From Atherix ibis (taxonomy: Eukaryota; Arthropoda; Insecta; Diptera; Athericidae), in contig OY282609.1 in the NCBI GenBank assembly GCA_958298945.1, positions 62,158,220 through 62,222,219 of the forward strand: 64,000 nt of DNA, written 5' to 3'. Below are positions 1-12,900 of the stretch, piece by piece. The notes under the pieces were generated by a model. That model had not been told where the DNA came from, made no database searches, and saw nothing but the letters and a program-made list of their open reading frames with translations. Both the position numbers and the translations under genes were made by a program. The first letter of the stretch is position 1; each line of letters opens with the position of its first letter.

Positions 1-1
1 T

Positions 2-1294
2 AGTGACAGTGAGGATGAAATCACAATGGTTACAAATCGAAGAATGCGTATTTGTAGTGAAAGTGAAGCTTCCGAAGATGATTCTATTTCTTTGGACGGT
101 TTTGATATCGATGCTTTCGTGCAACTTCCTTCCGACCTAAATTTTTCGAACGAAACCAATAACAATTTTTTCGAAATTCCCTGTTGGTATTGAAAAGCTT
201 ATTGGATATTTTGAATTATTTTTTACGTCTTTGCTCCTTAAAACCATTGTAAAAGAAACCAATCGATATGCCCAACAGTACTTGAATTTTGGAAGTGAGC
301 TGAAACTGAGATCACGTGCTAAATTTTGGAAGCCAGTTACGGAACTAGAAATAAAAGTATTTATCGCAGTTTTATTGGAAATGGGTATTAATACAACGCC
401 AACTATAAATTCCTATTGGTTGAATAACTCCAGATGCATCCCGTGTTTCAGATAAATGTTTTCACGAACCGTTTTCTGTTAATACTTAAATTTTTTCACT
501 TGGTTAATAACAAAAATTTAGCTTCACCAGGTCAGCCAGATTATGATGCAACTGCCAGATTTTCTCCACTAGTTGATCACGCCAACAAAATTTTTCGACA
601 CTATTACCAACCTCACCGAGAATTATCAATTAACGAGTCTTTAGTTGGAACCCAATGCAACTCTGTTATGAAACAATACTTATCGACCAAGAAAAATCAT
701 AGGTTGGCCATAAAATTTTGGATATTGTGTGACTCCATCACTAATTATTGCCTAGGCTCTAATTATTACAAAGAAGTAATAATTAAAGCCTAGGCAATAA
801 TATTTGGAAGAATGATATTAAATTCATATATTTTATACTTAAACAACGTAAATGAAAAAAGAATGACTAGACTACAGTTTACTTCAGAAATCATCGAGAA
901 TATTGAGAAAGAGTGGATGGACAAAAAAAAGCGTATCGGAGACACCATCAACATCAAAGCAAAAGCTTTGGTTTGGAAAAGTTACCAGGGATGAAGATTC
1001 GACGCTGTACCGTTTGCAGTAATAAAGAAGGTAAAGGAATAACACGATCTTCATTAATTTGTGCGCGGTGTAAGAAGGGAGTTTTTTATTTTTATTTTTA
1101 AAAGATAAATAAATACAGTTATAGTTAAAATTATGTTTTATTTGAGTAGTTTGATATGTTCCCTACACACAACTGAAAGAATTACGAAAATCTCTCTATA
1201 TTTGATGAAAATGTACACAATTTTATGCACACTTATTGAAAGATTTTCGCATAATACGTGTATGTGAAAAAAGGCTCAGCAGTAAAACGGTTAA
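2..1294 (+). pseudogene. piggyBac-like transposase relic
   Basis: Broken remains of a piggyBac-type (DDE_Tnp_1_7) transposase. The frame from base 2 reads an acidic Ser/Asp/Glu-rich N-terminus (SDSEDE..., ending at a stop near 193), as usual for the family. Codons 231-455 read the conserved block with VTELEIKVFIAVLLEMGI. Codons 434-793 read RFLLILKFFHLVNN and LSINESLVG, where the family has a catalytic Asp (DES); here it is Asn. A fold-back at 742-803 then breaks the frame and the segment with the other catalytic Asp residues is missing. From 812 the C-terminal part resumes (NSYILYLNN) and ends in a Cys-rich tail (CTVCSNK...ICARCKK) near 1071. TTAA at 1291-1294 preceded by agtaaaacgg is a plausible right end, since piggyBac inserts at TTAA. 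The left end lies outside the window. Not functional. Confidence 0.85.
742..803. repeat. 28-nt fold-back inverted repeat
   Basis: Arms 742-769 and 776-803 are reverse complements at 25 of 28 positions, around a 6-nt loop; both contain gcctaggc. The repeat sits exactly where the piggyBac reading frame is lost. It looks like a short inverted duplication rather than an element terminus. Confidence 0.85.
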
Positions 1295-1329
1295 AGTCGG
1301 AAAGTGTAAACGGAAAACGCTATTTGAGT

Positions 1330-2100
1330 GATCGTCGGATAAAGTTATCTATAGAATCTACATAAAATCGTAACAATATAATAACATACAACGTGATTTT
1401 ATTCAAGTATCCTTCATTGAAGCGACAATTTTATCTCATCTTTCGGATACTAAACGGCAAACAAAAATTCTGATTCTTTTGACTCGATCCATTTATCGAG
1501 TCATTATTCGATACTTTTATGGGAATCTGAAGGACCAATATCAGTTGAATACGACAGCTGGTCCAACATTTTTAATTTCACTTCTTACAATATTTCTGTA
1601 CCGGTTTTGCAACGTGGGACGGATAGTATGACAAGCTGATTATCGTGTAACAGAAACAGCTTGTTATACTATCCGCCCCCTTCCGGACATGTTTCTTTCA
1701 AAGCTTCATTCAATCTTATTAGCTGGAGTCCATAACGATCACCAGTGATAGTTTCAGTGCGTTTTATAAGTTAATAATAAATAACGCCACTATGACTTCA
1801 CCAGATATACAGAATCACATTCGAGCAGTGGATAATGGGTTTTAGCGTTGATCGTTTTAGTGCTGTTATAGTAAATCCATTTTAATCGCTTGTAACAATT
1901 CGATGAAGAAAATCCTTTCTATTTTGTAGCTCGAGTAGCATCTCGCATGTAACCAGTTGAAAAATTTTCGAGTGTTGGAATTGGATCTGCATCAAGTAAT
2001 TCTAAAAGTTCTGCGTTTTTGAATTTTTCCTGGCCCGTCCACGTTATTTATCAGTCACGTCAAAATATGCATCTTTAAGTTGTCAAGACCAGTTTGTTCA
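1330..2100 (-). pseudogene. Old mariner transposase relic
   Basis: Read on the minus strand, the segment from about 2060 down gives pieces of a mariner transposase: an N-terminal linker-like stretch (NAELLELLDADP), then TGYMRDATRATK, a KWIYY-like block that follows the first catalytic Asp in mariners (the Asp itself is lost), GDRYGLQLIRLNEALKE near 1745-1700, LLHDN near 1650, and a C-terminal piece IDKWIESKESEF near 1500. Many stops and frameshifts. It belongs with the mariner whose halves lie at 5235-5568 and 6691-6965, with which it shares long stretches such as atgctactcgagct. Boundaries are approximate because no terminal repeats are recognisable. Confidence 0.7.
1620..1675. repeat. 19-nt fold-back inverted repeat in mariner relic
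   Basis: Arms 1620-1638 and 1657-1675 (cggatagtat / atactatccg) match at 18 of 19 positions around an 18-nt loop. It replaces the bases that should follow the HDN motif of the mariner transposase. Confidence 0.85.
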
Positions 2101-5100
2101 ATGCGATGGAGCATTATCACTATCAATTTCAGCTAGTAAACAATACGTTCAAGGCCAAAATAAAAATATTTTCCATGATTCTGCGATAAATTCCTGCTAC
2201 TGTATTTGAAAGAATATACATATACTCTCAACACAAAAGTGCAGCTGTTTCATCGAAAGTGAAAAAAAACTTATTTTTTCTATTACCATTTTTTTGCGAT
2301 AGTTAAAATAAAATTATTCCACATTTCAGAAGTTGAATAAATGTATTCTATCTAATAGAAAAACTTTTTTTTTTAAAGTTAACAACCTCGACGAATTTAT
2401 TTTCTTTAAAAAAAATTTTACAAACACATTTTGTTTTGTTTTCATTAATTTATGCTTTCAACAACAACAAAACATAGTAGTAATCAACAGAATTTTTATT
2501 ATTTATTAATAAAACAACAGAATGAACGAGTAAATGCCTATTATTGTTGCTCTACTTTCCAGGACTAAACGTCAATAAATGTTCGAATGTAGGGCAGACG
2601 AGGAGCAAAAAAATCTATCAAATATTAATAAATACAATATATTAGTGTGTTATATGTAAAAATTTTAAAATATAAATACAGATTAAGATTGAAAAAAATC
2701 CTCTCATGCATACGTACTCGTATCTTTTAAAATTTCATTTTTCTCTTCTGTAGGATGTTGTCATTTATAAAAATAACTTCACTAAACTTCTACGTGTATG
2801 TTAGTAGATTTATACGCTTTAATATATTTTAAATCATTCTTTAGATTATTATTTTTAATTAAATTTTTTACGTAAATTTATAACTCTTCATTTTGGGTAA
2901 TTGAAAAAAATATTAATGAAAATACCCTAAAATATTAAAGTTTCTAATGAGCATAATTTGTTATAAATTACATAAAAAATCGGAAAACTTTTTCCATTTA
3001 TTTCTATATATTTATGCTAATTATTATTATTTTCAACTTTGAATGGTATGTATTTATGTTTTTTATAATAAAGTATTAGAAAAAGTAGTTTGAATGTTGT
3101 TTAAAACATCACATGCCCGAACATGACCATCTTTATGATTTTATAACAAGCTTCATAAATGATGTAAGCAAAAGTATGAATATGCAGCGTCCATACATCA
3201 AAATACATATTTATGTTAGTATTACCATTTCTTCAGCAATACCTTTAATATTTGAAAATTGTATTATGAGTCCAACAAATTTTTCTAGATAACTGTATGG
3301 CAAATATGCAATACTGCTGTATGATTTGAGATCATACTCGTACAATATGTTCTATCAAAATGGTTAGCTTAAAGTAAACCAGATTTATTAGGAATTCAAT
3401 TCAGTGTTTAGTTTAGTTAAATACGAGTATATGGTGGTCGAATAAAATTGAAGTTAGTAGATATGGTAAAAACATTCTAGTATAGTTTGAACAAAACAAG
3501 GAAACAGTTGGCTTACAAGTTTTCCTCAACTTCATTATATATGCATGCAAACCGTCTGTGATTTCTTAATCCGTATCGATTTTATCCAACAACTAAGTTC
3601 TATATATTCGAAGTAGTCCTGAAACTTTTGTATTGTATTTTTGTATATTTTTAATATATTACGTCTAGGAGTTTGTTAATACCATAATGGTGTTATTAAA
3701 AAAAAAATTTATGCTTTGTCAGAAAATATTCTTTTTTATGAATAAAGAAAAATTCTTAGTAAAATATTTGTTGAAATACCATATAACATAATATTGCGGT
3801 TCCTCTATAGAAAAAATATTTCATTTAAGAAACTTTTAAATGTACAAAAGTATTTTTTAAACTACACACATAATAAAATAGGTCCTGAAATATTTCAGCT
3901 TATCAATAATATCGTCTTCAGATGAAAACTTTATTTATTTATATTCTGTAAAGCCAAAGAAGTTTTCTTTTATATTTATTTATATAATTGAGAGAAGCCA
4001 AACGTTTTTCCCCCAAAAGTATCTTATTTTTGTTCTCTATCACAAAAAAATACAAATTCTATATACTAATTGCATAGTAATTCAATGAAATTTTGATTGA
4101 TTTATTCAAATTTATTATTTTCAGTATCATTATGTATAGCAAAATCGCTGAATTATATTTAGAAGTTCATTCTATGAAATGTATTAGGTGCGGTATTTGA
4201 AAATTAAATTTGACTTTTTTTTTAATTTCTACGTTAAATTACATATATATTTTTAGTAGAAGAATAAAAAAAAAAACAATAACTTTATAAAAGAAAATAA
4301 GTTGAGAAAATTTAGTACAAGGCGAAAGTTTGTAAAAAATTCTTTACGTGTTTTCTTCTGAAATGTTCATCTTTCAAAACTTTTCAATTCTGATTGTTAA
4401 ATGACTAAATGGAATTTATTACATTTAACTTAAAGAAATGTGCCAAATTCCCATAATTCCAACCCATATTAACTGTAGATTTTATAACCTAAAGGTGTTT
4501 TACTCTTTTTATACCAACGTGTTAGTATTTACAGATAATATGAATCTAATAGAACAAAATTATTATGCTCTGTTAATTCTTTAATCATGTTTAGATAAAA
4601 TTGGTTAAGGTGGATAAAAATCTGCCACTTACAAAGAAATTCATTGTTTTCCACCAGAGAAAATTTTTCATACATACTTACGTGTATATATAATAATATT
4701 TATTTATCAAATATTATATAAAAGTAAATTAAGTTATTAAAATAAAAGAAAGAGATTTCAAAATGAATGATTATTTCAATGATTTTCTGTGGTCGCTATT
4801 TTGTATTAGAAAAAAATTCAAATCTTACGTGTAACATATAATAGTTTATTTCGATCGTACATAAATGATTACGGCTCTCTTTTGACAATTTTCAATACAA
4901 TTTATATATATTCAAGTTCAAATCTGTAATGCTTTCTGTAATAAGGATGTAATATTATTTCAATGATGTGCTATAAATTTACAAGATTTTCGTTATTTTA
5001 ATTAAATTTTTTATAGATGAGATCATAAAAGGATTCCACTGTTAACTGCTCAAGGTTAAGATATATTTATAAACCACATTAATATATATTATATATGTAT

Positions 5101-5234
5101 TATCCAAATAATATATATTATATATGTATTTAATTGTGATAACAATATTACATCCTAGATTTTCATCAATAAGACTGCGGATTTTAAAAAAAAAATTGTT
5201 TGAAATGATTTTTGATTTTACTTTATCGATTTCT
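2101..5234. other. AT-rich intergenic DNA, no gene seen
   Basis: No coding-like frame, RNA gene or recognisable element. Only short AT-rich chance frames, homopolymer runs, and two copies of a short AT direct repeat near 5100. Confidence 0.6.
5080..5130. repeat. AT-rich direct repeat, 29-nt period
   Basis: A 22-nt AT-rich string occurs at 5080-5101 and again at 5109-5130. Simple local tandem duplication in AT-rich DNA. Confidence 0.8.
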
Positions 5235-5568
5235 TTGGTCTATGGTATGAATGAATTAAATTCCAACGCTCGAGAATATTTCAATTACTAAATGTTGAGA
5301 GATCTACTGTCGATTAGCCTTTGCATGCATTGTGAATGGTCTAAAAAGTAGAAAATTAGGTCCCATATCCATTAAAGGAGGGAGACATCAAGAGACGTTT
5401 GGTTACATGTGAGATGCTACTCGAGCTTCAGAATAGAAAGAGTTTTTTGCATCGCATTGTTACAAGCGATGTAAAATGGATATACTATGACAGCACTAAG
5501 ACAACTAACGTACACGGCTCGAAGGAGAGTTTGTGTATCTGGTGAAATCATAGTAGTATTATTTATTA
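5235..5568 (+). pseudogene. Old mariner relic, 5' half (interrupted)
   Basis: In changing frames it reads mariner transposase pieces: CEMLLELQNRKSFLHRIV near 5406-5460, then KWIYYDSTKT, the block around the first catalytic Asp, where TSD replaces the usual TGD. The match stops abruptly at 5568, where a second mariner begins. The transposase continues at 6691 (HHGLQLIKLSETLHDNA), so one mariner was split by insertion of another. The left boundary is approximate. Confidence 0.75.
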
Positions 5569-6688
5569 CCAGGTGTATACGCTTAAATCCGCTGTTTAAG
5601 CTTCATAGAAAGCAAAAACAAATTTATTCAAAGTACTTGCCCTCGCTAGCTAGACATTTTTCTACATCTCTCGGGCAATTTATGTATACCACGACAAAGA
5701 AATTCCTTCTCTTTCGAGGCAAACCACTCATCAAGCCATTTTCGGACGTCTGCGTAAGAATCGAATTGCTGCTCAGGGAGCGCGTGACCCATCGACGAAA
5801 ACAGGTGGTAGTCGGATGGGGCCAGGTCTAGTAAATAAGCGGGGTGGGTTAGCACCTCCCAGTTCAGTGTCTCCAAGTAGTTTCGTGGAGGAAAATCAGC
5901 TTGTCATGTCCTTGTGACATCCGTCCTTTTTTTCACGCAGAGCACGGTGCAATTTGATCAGTTGTTGGTGGTAGCGGTGGGCATTAACAGCTTCACCAGT
6001 TTTCAACATCTCATAGTAGACGGTACCCTGCTGATCCCACCAAACGCACAGCATCGTCTTCCGTCCGAAGCGATTTTGTCTTGGAGAAGATGTTGATGTT
6101 GGCCGAGATCTACCCACGATTTCTTGTGTTTAGGATTCTCGAAATGTATCCACTTTTCACCGCCTGTCACAATTCGATGCAGGAACGACTTTCTTTTTTG
6201 TCTGGCGGGCAAGATTTCGCATGAGTAACACCCAATTACTTTGCGAGCATTTTTTATGATTGGGTATCGTCTTCGTCCAAAAGAGCCTGAAATTGTTGGT
6301 CATCAACCTTCCTTGGCCAATTTTCACGGTTGTTGTCCCACAAGTCAAAATTGCCGTCTTTGAACCGACGAAACCAATCTCGGCACGTTGTTTCCGATAA
6401 AGAACTGTCACCATACCCTCCATAAGCATTCGATGCGATTCGGCAGCCGATTTCTTCAAATTGAAGCAGAAAAGCAAAGCTTTCCGCATATGCTACTTTT
6501 TCTGGCACAAAATTAGACATGATTACCAAAGGAATACTGTATGTTGTTGTACGAAATTGCTGACAATGTGCACTGATTAATGTTGACAGATGTTAAACTC
6601 ATAAAAAAAATATGGCGTGTCCATGGTAGCTTATACGCTCACTCACGCCATTTATAACCAAACAGCGGATTTAAGCTTATACATCTGA
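5569..6688 (-). mobile_element. Mariner, CCAGGTGTATAAGC family, copy 1
   Basis: About 1.12 kb between terminal inverted repeats: ccaggtgtatacgctt at 5569 and aagcttatacatctga ending at 6688, flanked by TA (5567-5568 and 6689-6690). The transposase reads on the minus strand: N-terminal helix-turn-helix region 6529-6254 (FVPEK...SETTCRDWFRRFKDGNFDLWD), then after frameshifts the catalytic region. The first catalytic Asp is lost (TGGEKWI instead of TGDEKWI). The block with the second Asp (HDNAPSHT) is deleted near 5880. The third region is present as LLDLAPSDYHLF, with Leu for Pro before the Asp. Dead copy, inserted into the older mariner at 5235-6965. Four further copies of the family lie at 20734, 33963, 35963 and 52346. 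Confidence 0.9.
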
Positions 6689-6690
6689 TA

Positions 6691-6965
6691 GTAACACCAA
6701 AAACCGCGATCATCATGGCCTCCAGCTAATAAAATTGAGCGAAACTTTACACGATAACGCAAGGGTCCCCGTTACGAACCCGGTACATAAATAATTGTAA
6801 GAAGTGAAATAAATAATGTTGCACCAGTCACCGTTTCAACCAATATTGGTCCTTCAGTTTTCCATTTGTTCCGGTCCATTTAGTCGGCCTTTTTAGCGGT
6901 TCATTTAGCATGCAAGTATCGAGAAATGGCTCAATGAATGGATCAAGTTAAAAGAACCATAATTT
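6691..6965 (+). pseudogene. Old mariner relic, 3' half (interrupted)
   Basis: Continuation of the relic at 5235-5568 beyond the nested insertion: HHGLQLIKLSETLHDNA (second catalytic Asp in HDN) near 6711-6762, then IEKWLNEWIKLKEP-like C-terminal sequence near 6920-6953, with a shift between. No terminal repeat is recognisable. Confidence 0.75.
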
Positions 6966-9900
6966 TTTACTTTTGTATATTACTATGTAAATAAATGACA
7001 AAAAAGTATAAGAACTTATTCCCATGCTCAGAACTTATTCATATATTTTATAAAAAATAATAATCTTAATAGCTTATAATCGTTTAACTAATATCTAATT
7101 AATAATGTCTTCTGTTATCCTTGAATAATGTTACTTGAATAAAATCGTCATTCCTTTAATTTTACTTGAAAATCATTTTATATAAACATTTAATTTTCTT
7201 ATTTATATAAGTAAATTTCTAATTTAAAAATATTGAAATTGGTCTTAGAATAATCTTCGAAAAATATTTGAATTTATTTCATTTTCATCATATGAAATAG
7301 GTGACGTAACAAGCTTATAGAGATTATTGTAATTCTTGTACGAGTATATTGTATGTTAGACTATACATTCAATTTTCATATGCAAAATTATTCCAATTAA
7401 AATCAGTATAACTTTAGAGTAATTTTGTATAGAAATAGCTTAGAAATGTTAGTATTAGAATAGTAATAATCTAATCCTAGTTTATAGTCTACAATATATT
7501 ATAGTTTTCATCATATACAAGTAGAATCTATCCTTATGGTTGTACTATATTTATAAATATAAACCAGAACTAAATGAATTTACACGTACGTATGCATATA
7601 TATTATATAAATAATCAAAGATACGATAGTAAACAATAGAACAATGTGAATAGTACATAAATGTAAATGTACTTGCATCGTAGAAGGGGTTTTGTCTATA
7701 CCATATATGTAAGTTAAACCATGCATGCATCCCCTTCTGTTAGAAGTTAATTGTGGTACGTGTATTCAATACATAGTAATATAGGTTGACATTTAAATTC
7801 AAATAATGTGCAGCAACGTCTTTGATTATACTAAAAAAAATTAAATATGAAAAAATATCTTCAAGGTCGTTTTATTTACTTTTCCTTTTATAGTATTAAT
7901 TTTTTAATCAATAGACTAAACTATACAATAATATAAAAAAAATTAATTAAAAGTGTTGTTTTTTATGAAGGGAAAATAATATACCGTCATTAACTACACT
8001 CCCTGACAAATGGGAAGAATATAATTAAATATTGTTGCTAACAATATAAATAACTATACTATTTGATTCTGGCTATAAATAATATGCTACTTTTATTTGG
8101 CTATTTGCTTCGCATAAAATGCTATTCAAGCAAGTGTTGAAGTTGACCTAACCAAAAATGAGTACAATAAATTATCAGTAATTTTTTTCAACAGAACTTT
8201 ATTACGTGTACATTAAAAACTTCACATCAAATAAAAGGCGAAATATTTCTCAGTTTTCATTTCTATTCTTCTGAAGAGGGTTTTCATTTTATTTTTCAAC
8301 ATCTCGACTAATTTGCTTGTAAAATTGATTGCATTTAATGAATTTGAAGCTTAAAAGGTTTTGAATTAATTCAACAGTAGAGTTATTACTTTTGTATTTA
8401 GGAACAGAAAAAGAAAGGAGAGTTCGGTTAATCAAACTGTAGTAACAGAAATCATGCGAATTCCATTGTGCGTTTATAAAAGTATTTCATTTATCCTTAT
8501 AAATTATCACTCAAGGACAATTTGTTTAAATTTTTCAAAAGTTGTAAATTATCTAAAATTTTTCTGACCACTTATTTTACTATTTGTTATATAAAATTAC
8601 TCATATCGTATAAGTCTGAAATGTATATGGTACTATTTGAGACTATCTGTAATAAATATGTTATGAAATATGTATTTATTACAAAATGCACTAAAATACT
8701 ATAAGTTGCTATAATAATTCTTATTATTAATGAGTCCAAAAAGATACCAAAATTATTGCTATGAACGTGATAATATGAAAGAAAATTTTGTCTTCAAAAC
8801 AAGTAGGTATCAGAATAGAGAGCAAGTAGGTGCGTAAAAAATATACCATATTACACCTAAAACAAGAAGAATATAACAAAATTGGTAACAACCAATTGAT
8901 TTCTGAATGAGTGTTTTTTCCTTGTTTCGGAAAACGAATGAACATATGTTACAAGAGTAATTTTACGCCAAAACATGTGTAATATATTTGATATTAAATA
9001 TATTGTAATAAAAATAAAATGTTAGACTAATTTTTTCATATGTAATAATATTATACAATATTATATTTTATAAAAATTGGAATAATATTTTTAGAAGAAA
9101 TTAATTTGATTTATTTTACATGTTATTAAAAGGCTTAATATTTTATTAAGAAACCCTAAAATATTTGGATTATTTCAAAAATATCAACGTTTAAATTATA
9201 TATTGAAAATATCGTAGAAAAAAGATTTATTTTACTACAAAAATCCTAACAACAATTTTTTGTATGATTATCATCTACAAAATGAGCAATATTATTCAAA
9301 TAAAAAACAAAAACCTGTCAATAATAATAGCAAACTATGAGGATATATAAGAAAATCAATGAAAAATTCATACTGGAAGGCTACACAATAATAATCATCA
9401 ATAGCACTTTAAAAATGATGACAAGTAAGATGTATTCATCGATATTTTCAAGTTGAACGAATGTCATTAACAATGCCTTGAGAAAAAGTTTGCTTCGATG
9501 GTCACAATTTCGATTTAAGTAGCATATGCTCAGCCAATCATATAGTAAAAAGCACTGCAATAGTCACTTAGTGATACTTATTGGCGAGGGTAATTGTAAG
9601 TATGTACATAATTTCTTTTTTTATGAAGCATTATAACAACAGTATCCTTAGTCCCTTAATATCTACACATATATGAAGGTCATATTTCATGGACAAAACT
9701 AATTATAAGAAATGTTATTTTTATTATTAAATTAGTAATATTAATTATAATAAAGGTATCAATTTAGATTGTACATTACATACTTTTTTTTTATCTCCAA
9801 GCTAGAAAATTAAATAATAATAAAATAGTATTAGTAAATAAAAGTTTGAAAATAATAATTAATTGAAAGTTTGAAAACAAATTTACTTCTTCAAATTTTA

Positions 9901-12900
9901 CTTGTATTTATATTTCTAGAGGACTTACAAAATATTTTTCATTGTGCAAATGTATTTGAAACATTTAGAAAGGCTCATATCTGGTCAAAAACGACAAAAT
10001 TGTAATTTTGCACGAAAGTCATAGACTGTTTTATTGTTACGGATATTTTTAATAAGTCAAGTTGAATCGTTTCGTTGTGCAGCCTAATAGTGTAATTTTT
10101 ACTGAAATGGCCTGCTATCAAAACAATATCAAACATTTTCGTTAATAATGATCGTAAACTGTATCAATAATAGACTATTTTGGAATGGAATTAGGTCAGC
10201 AATACAGATAATGCTTTTTAGAAAGCAAATTCGAATTAAGTAATTTTGAAGATCTTACATTTTATTCTTAAAAAGGAGTTGTAATATTTTTGACTATGTA
10301 TAAAAATTCGTGGAGATAAAATTTTATATTTTGATTATAGTTTATAAACGATAAGATGTAAGGAAGTGCTAAAAGTTCATAGCGAAATTGTAAATGTTGG
10401 AAATCCTTTTAATCATCAGCTCGATAGTTTCAATGTTAGTACTCGTATGAACACTGATCTCAACATATAATAATATACGCAGTTAACACGGTATTTGAAT
10501 ATTAAAGTTTTATGATTCGGTATACGAAATGTAAAGATTAAAAGCATCTGCCTTTGAAGTGCTGGGTGGTATTTGCGACATGTATCCTTCCATAATAACA
10601 CAACTGTTGCGATTCCAGTCACTTGAACGAAATCATCGTCATCATTAGCATTACATATAAAACCGTATCAAGACCCTTATACTGTTTACTATGATTTTCA
10701 TCTCTAATAAATGGTGGCGACGCCCTAACTTTTCATATCCTCTTAGATATTTACAACATATATTTAGACTTCACACTTTCCGTATGTTTATATTTTCAAC
10801 CATTTTTTGTCAAATCATCTATAGTTACCAGTTTTAAGCTTTAAATGCAATAATGTACTTACATTTGCTAAGGAAATGTGAACTTTTACCGTTGAAAATT
10901 TAAAATTTTACCATAACACCGAGGCTCTTCTGAATATAATCATATTTTAAAGTATTCTCTGGCGTTGTGAAATAATTTATCGTATTTAATGCCGTAACAT
11001 GCTTTTCATGTAAAGTTTATCAGTTATGCAAATAACAAAATAAACAGGTATACATACATATATACTGCACAAAGTAATTATGCAGAAAATTTTATATAAT
11101 TTTTGCTTAATAAATAGCATATAGCAATTGGTAAATAACTTAAAGTAAAGTCGATTCTGTACTTAATATTATAAATATTTCTAATTAATTGATATGTGAT
11201 TGCAAATTGTAATACTCGTATGTAAAGTGGATAGGATTTTAGTAAAACTTAAAAAATTTAAAAATAAAAACTTTAAATACATATATTCAATTTTTTTCTA
11301 TATATTACGAGTATATACCCAACTTTTGGATATTAAAATCTTTATTTATAATTTATTATTTAGCAATTTACTGAATGAATATGTGAAGATATTGTTGAAA
11401 ACAAAATTACGTAATAATTATTTACATTATGACTAGGAAAAGTTATTTCACACAAGATGACTTATGATATATACTATTATCAAATAAATAACAATTCGTC
11501 CAATTCTATTGCTTTTCAGCTATGATAATTAGTTATCAGATCTTAGTCTTAAAGCTCTATTTATTCGAACAGGGAAACTAATTAAGATATTTATTGTAAG
11601 TTAAGTTGTCTTTAAGCATTTTAGGTAAAATATCATTTATCAAGAAATGCTGTTGACAACCTATAAACAAAAAGCAGATATTTTTTGACAAGAAAAATAA
11701 TCGTATGTGTAATGCATATGTATATAAAATTATGCTTTGTCAAATCATACTTTTGTATAATATATTTTTCTAAATATAGACATTTTTATTAGACATCAAA
11801 TACATTTTATGGCAATAACGAAAAATTACTTTAAGAATGAATGTATTTGTGCATATAATGGTTATCTATTTATTACAAATATAATAGAAAATAAAATTAT
11901 TTTTATCTATATTTAAAAAAAAACAGTGACTGAATATATATTAATGACTCAAAGTATTCAATTTTATATTTTAGAAAATTTGCAAACTTCAAATAAAAAA
12001 TATAATAATAGAAAAATGTCGATACTTGAAGATAATATTTGAGGAAAATTCTTAATATTGAACGAAAGTAAAGTAAACATCTTATTAATGCTTAATCATG
12101 CATATTATTCCCTTAATTTGATATAATTTGCTTTTCTTCATATAGTATGAAATGATGCTGATTAAAGATAGTGGCATGGTTATGATTGTTTTTAGAATAT
12201 TGCTAGGGCGAGAGTTCTTGCAAAAATAAGTTTTAGTTTCAAAATAACCAACTACTTATAGTTTCAAGGAAAAAATGGAGTAAGACGAATACACATATAT
12301 TCGGATTGCCCTTATAATTTGTAATATACATATATGTACAAATATTTTTATAATTTACACCATAAATGTCCATTTGAAATATTGTTTTTTTTATTGTAAA
12401 TAAAAGTACAAACATATTAAAATTATATATTGTTTTTTTTTTTAAACATTTATATAGTTTTGTATACATTTCTAAGTCAAAACTGATTAAATAAAATAAA
12501 TGTTACTTACTGGTTACTTGAAAGTAAAGATTATTTATTCTTTTATAAAATTTGATATTTTTACCATACATTGCAGAATTTATATATCTTCACATATATT
12601 TTTTAAGTGATGTTGTGTTCATTTTCTAAAATAAGTAGCACTGTTTGCAATTTTTAAAACAAAAATTAAGTTAAGAAATATGTATAACCATTTAGAAAAC
12701 TTATTATTTCTTAATGTTATCAAAAAATTATTTATACTTCTAGTCTAAAAAGCAACATTTTTAAATTTAACGAACAAAGTATGTCAATTGAATTTTAAAG
12801 GTGCTAAAGTACTCTGAAAATCAAAGTTTTCATCGGTTTTTATAACTTTACTAAAAACTTTGCTTTTATAATTGAAATTTCTTTTTTTCATAAAAAGGTA

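Noticed and set aside
2095..2125. DNAPSH-like reading on the minus strand, as in mariner transposases
   Set aside because: It lies upstream of the N-terminal part of the local mariner relic, has a stop directly after it and no neighbouring homology; likely chance.
7683..7735. agaagggg / ccccttct inverted repeat as transposon termini
   Set aside because: Only 8 bp match, no target duplication and nothing between the arms.
8522..8945. Hydrophobic small frames on both strands
   Set aside because: AT-driven chance frames; no conserved motif, no splice partners.
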